Below, in pieces: positions 56,948 to 64,000 of a DNA stretch of 64,000 nucleotides (its first letter is position 1; every line of letters begins with the position of its first letter). The position numbers and the translations under genes were made by a program. Location of the stretch: positions 164,150,696 through 164,214,695 of the forward strand of contig CM054060.1 in assembly GCA_028641055.1 (NCBI GenBank), in the 5' to 3' direction. The stretch is from Alopecurus myosuroides (lineage: Eukaryota > Streptophyta > Magnoliopsida > Poales > Poaceae). The notes under the pieces were generated by a model. The model saw only the letters and a program-made list of their open reading frames with translations. It was not told the origin of the DNA and ran no database searches.

Positions 56948-58467
56948 TTGATACGTCCATTTTGCATCACTATTTTATATCATATTTTCTGTTATTCATC
57001 GATATATTTCATGTTATGATGCATCCCTTATGTTATTTTATCTTATTTTGCATGTTTCATAATTTTTGGAGAATAAACACCGGGACCAGAAATCTGATGG
57101 AAAAAGCACCGTCGAGATACCATATTTCAGAAGATCAGAAGAAGAAGAAGAAGAAGAAGGGGGACACCCGGGGTGTCTTAGAAGTTCAGAGGAGGAGTCC
57201 AGCCAGAAGGGGAGCCAGAGGGGGGCCACCAGGGGCCCACACCATGAGGTGGTGCGCCCCCTGGATGCGCCACAGGTGGTGTGGCTACCCTGGCCCACCC
57301 CTGGTGGATATTTTTGGCGTACTTGGCCCCAGGGAACCCTAAGCCTCAGACGATCATCGAAAAATTATTCCTCCGCCACCTCGGGGCGGAAAACACCGGA
57401 GATAGAAAAGCTCTCCAGCAGGGAGAAATCTACAGGGAAATTCCTCTCCGGAGAGGGGAAATCGCCGCCATCGTCACCGTCATCACTCCGGGCATCATCA
57501 AGATCGTCATCATCATCACCATCATCATCAACACCATCACCCTCATCATCCACCGTCATCCCGCTGTAACAATTAGGGGCCTCTATCGTTGTTTTACATT
57601 AGATCTCTCTCCCGGTGTGGATTAGTTGTTAGTAGTTGATGCTTGTGAGATTTTTCGGTGTTTGAACTTTATGACCAGATTGTTATCATCCATTATATCA
57701 CCTTTGATCATGATCCATATGATGTCTTGTGAGTAGTTCGTGTTGTTCTTGAGGACATGAGAGAAGTCAAGTTGTTAGTAGTGAAGTAATGTTGAGTAAT
57801 ATTTAATGTTTGATATTTAAGTTGTGGTGTTATTCTTCTAGTGGTGTCATGTGAACGTCGACTACATGATACTTCACCATTTATGGGCCTAGGGTAATGC
57901 ATCGTGTATTTGGCTACTAATTGTGGGGTTGCCGGAGTGACAGAAACCTAAACCCCCGTTAGGAAACCATTACATGAGGGAGCGTAGGATCCCGGAGTTT
58001 AAAGTCGTGGTTCGATTTATTTCTTAATTACTTTCTTGTAGTTGTGGATGCTTGCAAGGGGTATAATCACAAGTTTGTATTAGTCTTGGATGGGACGGTA
58101 CATTATCATAGGTTCACCCACACAACACTTATCCAAACACCTAAGATTATTCAGCGGCATGGAACAAAAGCACTTGACAGAAACCTCCCGTGTGTCCTCG
58201 AGAACGTTTGTTAATCATAAGTAAACCCACCGGCTTGTCCTTTGCTGAAGAAAGGATTGGGCCACTTGCTGCAATTATTATTACTGCATTTTATTTACTA
58301 GCACTTTATTTATCTGCAATATCAAAAAACCCTACAAATCTATCTTTCAGTATTTACAGTTATTCCTTCATCGAAACTGCTTGTCAACAACTTCTGCTCC
58401 TCGTTGGGTTCGACACTCTTATTTATCGAAAGTGCTACGATACACCCCCTATACTTGTGGGTCATCA
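56948..58467 (+). repeat. 3' LTR of element K
   Basis: 1520 bp, TGATACGTCC to GTGGGTCATCA. Contains a GC-rich U3 block with 'gccaccaggggcccacaccatgaggtgg' near 57220 and a CATCAT microsatellite (57500-57560). The overlapping ORFs here are composition artefacts. Confidence 0.85.
57500..57560. repeat. (ATC)n microsatellite in the LTR of element K
   Basis: Repeated CATCAT/CACCAT triplets. Confidence 0.8.
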
Positions 58468-59884
58468 ATTATTTTCCAACCTTTGTGATAGAAGGCCCCA
58501 ACAAAACCATCTGGCCCAGGGGCCCAGTTAGCAGGTAGCTCCCTAATGGTGCTCTAGACCTCCTCCTCTATGAAAGTTCCATCTAGCTTGCTGAGGTCAT
58601 AGGTATGTAGTCCAATAAAGTCAAGGTATAGGGTGGCCTCCCTAGTCTGCAATTTGCTTAGCAGCCCACAATAAGCCTGAAAAAAGGCCTCCTCCTTATG
58701 TGCTTGCTCGGTAAGTAAGGTGCCCTCAACACGGACCGCGGGAATGAAGTTTTTACTCTTCTACCATTTGCCACGGCATGGAATAGTCGTGTATTTGCAT
58801 CCCCCTCTTTAAGCCATATGACTATGGACCTTTGCCTCGCCATATTTCTCTCAAGGGAAGATAGCCCCAAGATTGCCAACTTGAGCTTGCACCGAAGCCA
58901 CACCTCCCCAACTGATAGTTGCCTCCTGTCCTGGGCATCCTCTAATCGGAGAATAACTGTATTTGCAATTGCCAGTTGAATCTTGATGTTTCCCACTTTT
59001 TTCTGCCCCCAAGCTTGCAGGTGACTAGCCAGATTCCTGAAAAGGGCATCCAGGCGCTTGAAAGGGTCCACAATATCGTCCTCACACCTCCATCCCCCTA
59101 TATCGGCCTCCTCAAAACCGTCCAACTTGAGCCAAAAAAGCTCAAATCTGAACCGTCTCTTAGGCCTAACAGCAGCGCACAAAGAGAAGTGTAGTGGTGT
59201 ATGGTCTGACACATTGCTGGAGAGAGCTTGCAGAATGCAGTCAGGATGCCAAATGTCCCAATCAACTGAAGCAAGGGCTTTGTCAATACGTGTCATGGTT
59301 CAGGTGGATCTATCGTTGCTCCACGTGTACAAACGGCCATGCAAATAGATGTCTCTAAGCTCACGCAGACTGACAAATTTCCTGAAACGACTCGTCATGT
59401 TCGTGTTCAGGTTCATTTTATTCTTCTCGGCAGCAGTAAGGATCATGTTAAAATCACCCAGGATGAGCCAAGGTCCAGGGCAAAGGGACCTCCTCTCTGA
59501 AAGCTCCTGGAGGAATTGGATCTTATCCGCATCCGACTGTGGGCCATAAACCACAGTAATCCACCACTTGTTGTTTGCAGAAGTAGTGACCTCCCCTATA
59601 AGAGCAAACGAGTCCATACTGATATGGCCAAAGCTCAGAACCGCTGTGTCCCAAGCTACCAAGATCACACCTCTAGTCTCCACCGCGGGCAAAAAGGAAA
59701 ACCCGTCAAAGCAAGGTCCAAGGCATTGGAGGACAGTGTAGCGGTCAACAGTATTCAATTTAGTTTCTTGCAAGCATACAAGATTCACTCCTACAGACTC
59801 CATAAAACTCCTTAAGGAATCCCACTTAGCCAGATCATTCAATCCACGTGGGTTCCAACTCAATATCGCAATATTTGGTTCCAT
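58468..59884 (-). pseudogene. Element L: LINE (L1-type) endonuclease and start of reverse transcriptase
   Basis: ATG at 59884 (MEPNIAILSWNPRGLN) begins an apurinic-like endonuclease: WNPRGLN, the metal-binding QETK, VYGP, GDFN and, after an in-frame TGA at 59300-59302, the terminal SDHTPL. A linker with IVIWLKEGDANTRLFHAVAN follows. After a frame break near 58740, 58660-58470 gives the first RT motif (PGPDGF) and FYHKGW before the join to the element K LTR. LINEs nick target DNA and copy their RNA in place. This copy lacks the RT core and the 3' end and is dead. Its region upstream of the ATG is cut by element M three bases away. Confidence 0.88.
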
Positions 59885-59887
59885 AAG

Positions 59888-60785
59888 TGTCGTGGTGGTG
59901 TCACGGCAGATGCCATGGGATGGCTAAAGATGTGGGGACGAAGGACGCTGGAGGTGTCCGGGGAGGGATCACGCGACGAGTAGCCGCGTGAGGTAAGAAC
60001 AATACACTGCAAACAACACGATCTACCCAGGTTTAGGGCCCTCGTGAGGAGGTAAAACCCCTACTCCTGCCTCTCTGTATGTATTATGATGTTTCTCCGA
60101 GTAGCCACAGTACAAATGATATCGCTACCGAGTAGCCACTCTCCTCTCTCCGAGTAGAGCTAGGTCAAGAACTTAGGGTTTCTAGGGTTCAATGTGAGCA
60201 TGTGTTCGATCCTCACGCAGGAGGCGGCGGGGCACCTTATATACCTGGTGCCCAGCCGGACACGTCCAAACATGGACAAGTGTCGACATAGTGTGCACAC
60301 CGTCCTTCTTCCGGGTTCCCGCTGACAGCTTTGGTTCCTAACCTTGGCTTCATCTGGCAAGTCGTTGGGCAAAACTAGGGGACAGACTGGTATCACTGTA
60401 CCTAGGCACAGAGTAGGCCCCCCTTATCCTGCCACGGCCTGCTTCCATGCTGTCACTGTCAGGCAGGCCGGTCCCAGATGAACAGTAGTTCGAATGCTGC
60501 CAAGTACGGACCCAGGATACGCGGGATCCTGTGTCAGAACGGCTCCTTTGACTTTCTGGCCCGAGTAGGTTCCCGCCAATTGTTCCCGCCAATTGTACTC
60601 GGGCCAACTCTTCTACTCGAAAGGATAGAACTTGATTGATATATCCTTCTGGTCATCTTGAGGTGAGACCGAGTAGCAGTCGACCGGGTAGCGAGTACCA
60701 GGTAGTCGGCTACTCGACCAAACCTCTCTTTTGTAAGCCGCCTTTACCACTTGCCTTTACCCTACTCGGGGGTAACCCCCCGACA
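59888..60785 (-). repeat. 3' LTR of element M
   Basis: Minus-strand TATA box TATATAA at 60237-60243. The LTR is dense in the word CGAGTAG (near 59968, 60097, 60127, 60154, 60562 and 60668), which recurs in the rest of the element. Confidence 0.8.
60237..60243 (-). promoter_or_regulatory. TATA box of the element M LTR
   Basis: TATATAA on the minus strand within the inverted repeat GGCACC...GGTGCC. It drives the element's own transcript in the sense direction. Confidence 0.6.
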
Positions 60786-61491
60786 GCAGTCCCCGAAGCT
60801 GGTTGAGTCTTGCGAACTCGTTCACTAGGCTCTGCCAGCTTAAAACCAATTTTTGCCTCATAGCCCTTGAACCTCAAGATGTCGAGTAAACGGCCTCCAA
60901 GTAGCACTCTGACAAGTATCTTTTGTCTCTTGTCTTCCGAGTAGCACTTGCTTTCTACTCTGTAACCGAGTAAAAAGACTTAGAGAATTTTCTTGAATTG
61001 AGCCGTTGCGGCGCAGAGCACCATCCAGCCGTCCGTGCCGCAGCCGGACGCGTGTCAAGCATCCACGACCCTGTCGTTTCGCTACCCACGACACATCGTG
61101 CCACGCGCCCAGTTTTCACGGGGCGGGCCCACCGGCTCGTTATGTCCCATCAATCGTAATAATAGGCCACGATCTGATCGTGGGATCTACTGTGGCCGTT
61201 ACGCGCGCGTTCCGCGCTTACGTGCGTTTCTATTCGGCCACAGGCCCCACCACACAGCAATCATGGCCACAATCGATCCCACTACGCCGATGGTAACGGT
61301 AAAATCGCGGAGAGGGTATAAATACCCCCGCCGGTAACTTCCTTTTCCCCTTCCCTTGCACTATTCCTCTTTCGTCCTCTGCTTTCCTCCGCCACCGAGC
61401 TCTCCGCCGCCGCGCAAGCTTTCGCGCCGCCGCGGACTCAATTCGCCCAACCAACTCCGTCCAATCTTTTCCATTCCTCCCGCTTGCAACA
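60786..61491 (+). promoter_or_regulatory. Promoter and leader of the element M antisense gene
   Basis: TATAAATA at 61317-61324 (in AGAGGGTATAAATACCCCCG) lies 168 bp before the ATG at 61492. A pyrimidine-rich leader between them is typical of grass 5'UTRs. A poor-quality open frame at 61230-61643 on the other strand is a shadow. Confidence 0.65.
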
Positions 61492-64000
61492 ATGGCCAAA
61501 GCCGGCTGGGCGGGCTCAATCGTTACCAGTGAGGATTTCGCCTGGCTCGTTAATACCAGGCGAGTTCCTCCCGGCGTGGAGTGCCGGGCGCCTGACAATG
61601 AAGTCGTGCCAACTCCGCGGGAGGGTGAGCACGTCGTCTTCATGTCGCACTTCGAGCGCGGCTTCGGACTGCCGGCTTCCGAGTTCCTCCGTAAGTTTCT
61701 TGACCACTTCGGCCTTCAGATGCATCATCTGCCGCCGAACGCCGTCGTCTTCCTCGCCTACCACGCCGTGGTGTGCGAGGCTTTCCTCGGCATCCACCCG
61801 ACGTCGGAAACCTGGCTGAGGTACTTCCACCTCCGCCAGCAGACTGTCGGGAAGAAGGACAGCGCGGGCGTCGGCCGCGCAACCAACACCGGCTGCGCCA
61901 TGATGGTGCAGCGGACCGGGACGAACCACCCCCGTATCAAGGGGCTGGACTCCGTTCGACTGTGGCAGAAGACGTTCTTCTATGTGAAGAACATCCCCGC
62001 CGCCGAAGGAGCCCAGGTGAATGACAGGATCAACCTTCCCGCCTGGAGCCTCCGTGCTCCCACCGGGAAGAACTGGAAGGAGAAGCCCGCCAATGACGAC
62101 AACGCCATCGAGATAGAGAAGAGGCTAGGCTGGCTGATAGAGCAAGGCCTCAAGAATGATGATCCGGTGGCTTGCTGGATTCAGTGCCGAGTGCTGCCTC
62201 TGCAGGAGCGCTGCCATCTCATGTGCTACATGGGAGGCCCCCGCGACTGCACCAGGACGACAACCATCGAGATCGACAACATCGACGTTCCCGGGCACGC
62301 AAGGGCCATCTTGATGACAGGCCTCAGCGACAATTGGCAGTACGGGTTCGTCCCGTATAGCCGCACGAAGCCGATTGAGCGGGTACGTCCTCCTTACTCT
62401 GTTTCTGCATATGCTTTCCGAGTAGGTAATTCTTCTTCTTGCCGCGAGTAGCAATTGCGTTCTGCACCGAGTAGGATACTTAGCCGAATCACCTAGGCTT
62501 AGTGTGTTTTGCACTCGCACGCCTTGTCGGGTAGCCTACTCGGGAACAATTCTTAGGCTTAGTGTGCTTTGCGCCTGCACGCCCTTCCGTGTAGGATATT
62601 CTACAATCAAGCTTAGGCCTCGTATGCTTTGTGTTTGCACGCCTATCCGGGTAGAAACAATCAGTGAGCTGCCTAGGCTTAGTGTGCTTTGTGTTTGCAC
62701 GCCTATCCGAGTAGAATTTCTTCCTGTTACTCGGCTAATCTGTGACCCTTCTATGTTTTTCAGATCCTTACTCGCCAGAAAATTGAAAGCTGCGAGCGCT
62801 TCGATGGCAACTTCTCTGCCGATCGCGAGGAGGACGATGTGCCCTCCTTCGATGCCGCGGATCAGATCAATCTCCCACGCTCCCCCACAACAGAGAAACG
62901 CGAGGCCGAATCATCTCTCCGCGACTGGCCGGAGGACGAATCTGAAGGTAATTGCGCATTTGCTTTGCTTGTTCTCAAGAAACACCAATCCACCGATTAT
63001 TGTTTCTGACTTGCTCCTTTTCTTTCCTCTGTCCGCAGATGATGTTGCTGACAAGAACGAGGATGAGGACGAAGACGAGAACAAGGACGATGCGGTCCTT
63101 GTCGTCAGACCTCTGTCCGTCGCAGCCCCCAACACCCGCAAGCGGACTGGCAGTGACGCCCAAGGGCCTCCAGCCAAGAAGAAGAAGCCAGTCGAGAAGC
63201 AGAAACCGACCAAGGCAGTCGCGAAGAGATTAAGGCGGACGCTCCCTTCCACCACTGCGTAAGTTTTCTTCTCGGTCGTCTCTCCTCTCGCGCTGTGCTG
63301 TTTTCCCCAATCTGCTTCTATTTTCTGATTCTTTCTTTCTCGGCAGCCCTGCCATGGACGCGAATGCCGTTCTCGCGCCCGACCAGGCCAATAAACCACC
63401 AGTACCTCTGATCAATCTTGACGATGAGGAGGACGACGCCACCAACACCCAGGGAGCAGAAGCAGAACAGCAGAACCGTGCATCATCAGCAGCACGGGAC
63501 ACTGTTGCTCATCAGGACAAAGCGCCTTCTCCTCCAGCCAGCAATGCTGAGGAGAATCAGGACCAGGAGATGCAGGACACCGCCACCCACGAGCGGCCAG
63601 ACGCAGAGCAAGAGCAGCCCACCACCGGGGCTGCCGCACAAGAGAATCCCGCTGGCGAGCAGCGGGTAGAGGACGCCACCACCACGGATGCCACCATGGC
63701 GGACGTCTACCCACTGAGCGACGTGCAGTCAGGCGCCACACCGAGTAGCGCCCAGCCGATTGGTGCACCAGATAGTGCGCCCCTGGCGCCGCCAACTGAT
63801 CCTGCCAGGCAGCAGGCCCTAGATGCCCTGAGGGATGAAGTTGACAGAAGAACAGCCGAGAAAGAAGCTGCCGAGAAGGCCGAGGCTGAAAAAGAGGCAG
63901 CCGAGAAGAAAGCCGCCGAGAAGGCCGAGGCCGAGAAAGAGGCAGCCGAGAAGGAAGCCGCCGAGAAGGCGAAGGCGAGAGCTGAGGGAAAGAAGCTCGA
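61492..64000 (+). CDS. Antisense spliced gene of element M, PF04195-like domain, apparently intact (partial at window edge)
   Basis: Exons 61492-62382, 62764-62947, 63039-63258 and 63347 onward join with consistent phases, GT donors (GTACGT, GTAATT, GTAAGT) and AG acceptors. The frame is open to the last base. ATG context is CAACAATGG. Exon 1 (297 codons) holds the gypsy-type transposon domain: RGFGLPASEFLRKFLDHFGL, H-H-L-P-P-N-A-V, SVRLWQKTFFYVKNI. Exons 2-3 are acidic (DEDEDEN), then strongly basic like a nuclear signal (PPAKKKKPVEKQKP, KRLRR). Exon 4 is acidic and Q/A-rich, then a repeated EKEAAEKAEA helix. The encoded protein is probably nuclear and self-associating, but its role is unknown. 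The gene lies inside, and antisense to, the retroelement. Confidence 0.78.
62491..62715. repeat. 60-bp tandem repeat in intron 1 of the element M antisense gene
   Basis: Four units starting at 62491, 62551, 62611 and 62671, exactly 60 bp apart. Each has a core like CTAGGCTTAGTGTGCTTTG, a GCACGCC box and a closing CCG(A/G)GTAG or variant. Confidence 0.85.

Larger units (their letters stand above)
52130..58467 (+). mobile_element. Element K: 5'-truncated Athila-type Ty3/gypsy retrotransposon
   Basis: Runs from inside RT through RNase H, integrase, an extra ORF, a long 3' untranslated region and a purine tract (AAGCTTGGGGGAGT, 56934-56947) to a full 3' LTR (56948-58467). The 5' LTR, gag, protease and most of RT are missing. 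LTR start TGATACGTCC and end GTGGGTCATCA are typical of grass Athila-type elements. It inserted into, or is joined to, LINE remnant L at 58467/58468. Confidence 0.85.
59888..64000 (-). mobile_element. Element M: Tat-type Ty3/gypsy retrotransposon, 3' part, minus strand
   Basis: An 898-bp LTR (59888-60785; minus strand TGTCGGGGGG to ACCACGACA) is bordered on the inner side by a minus-strand purine tract (TTCGGGGACTGC, 60786-60797). The element is therefore minus-oriented and this is its 3' LTR. The antisense gene inside runs plus-ward, as expected from E and A. gag-pol and the 5' LTR lie beyond 64000. It inserted just upstream of the LINE endonuclease ATG; the flank on this side is ATAAG. Confidence 0.8.

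Noticed and set aside
62504..63262. 252-codon ORF in one frame across intron 1 and exons 2-3 of the element M antisense gene
   Set aside because: It translates the 60-bp intronic repeat and uses the wrong frame for exon 2. The spliced model fits the splice sites and phases better.
1..64000. tRNA, rRNA, microRNA or CRISPR features
   Set aside because: No cloverleaf-like sequence, rRNA similarity or regularly spaced direct-repeat array with unique spacers was found. tRNA-like words are retroelement primer sites.

Overview
This 64 kb window looks like intergenic heterochromatin from a large grass genome, most likely a pooid such as a wheat, barley, oat or ryegrass relative. The host is inferred from BARE-1-like copia gag, LTRs beginning TGATACGTC, chromodomain and Athila-type gypsy elements, and Tat-type gypsy elements that carry an antisense gene. 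I find no intact ordinary host gene, tRNA, rRNA or CRISPR array. Nearly every base belongs to an LTR retrotransposon, a LINE remnant, or a host-gene fragment inside an LTR. All alignments were made by eye.

Layout, with letters used throughout. A (1-~2950): right part of a Tat-type element with an antisense gene and the start of its 3' LTR. Next come a short foreign LTR piece (~2951-3228) and B (3229-5114), a degraded BARE-like copia element. J (5115-5231 and 50684-51514) is an LTR remnant split by C. C (5232-50678, near-TSD CTCGG/CTCGA) is an old chromovirus-like element reduced to two partial LTRs. Nested in C are D (8641-9742 and 19615-19862, Athila-type remnant), itself split by E (9743-19609, a very young Tat-type element, TSD GTAGT), and F (20993-49475, a minus-strand Tekay-like chromovirus, TSD GGTGC). 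F's left LTR is split by G (22101-31511, a ~4.7 kb solo LTR). G is split by H (22139-26868, another 4.7 kb solo LTR, TSD ATGAG), which carries a receptor-like kinase gene fragment. F's left LTR is also split by I (33445-40181, a non-autonomous Athila-type element). Right of C lie K (52130-58467, a 5'-truncated Athila-type element with an extra ORF), L (58468-59884, a LINE endonuclease remnant) and M (59888-64000+, a Tat-type element on the minus strand with an intact, spliceable antisense gene).

The most interesting recurring system is the antisense gene of the three Tat-type elements A, E and M. Each sits just inside the 3' LTR and is transcribed opposite to the element. Each begins with the grass 'putative gypsy type transposon' domain (PF04195-like) and continues through small exons with acidic, basic and coiled-coil sequence. 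In E and M a TATA box lies 137-175 bp upstream of the antisense ATG. In E I can assemble six exons whose phases all agree (831 codons, broken by two in-frame stops). In M four exons read open to the window edge. These genes look like spliced genes with their own promoters, carried as passengers or regulators by the retroelement.
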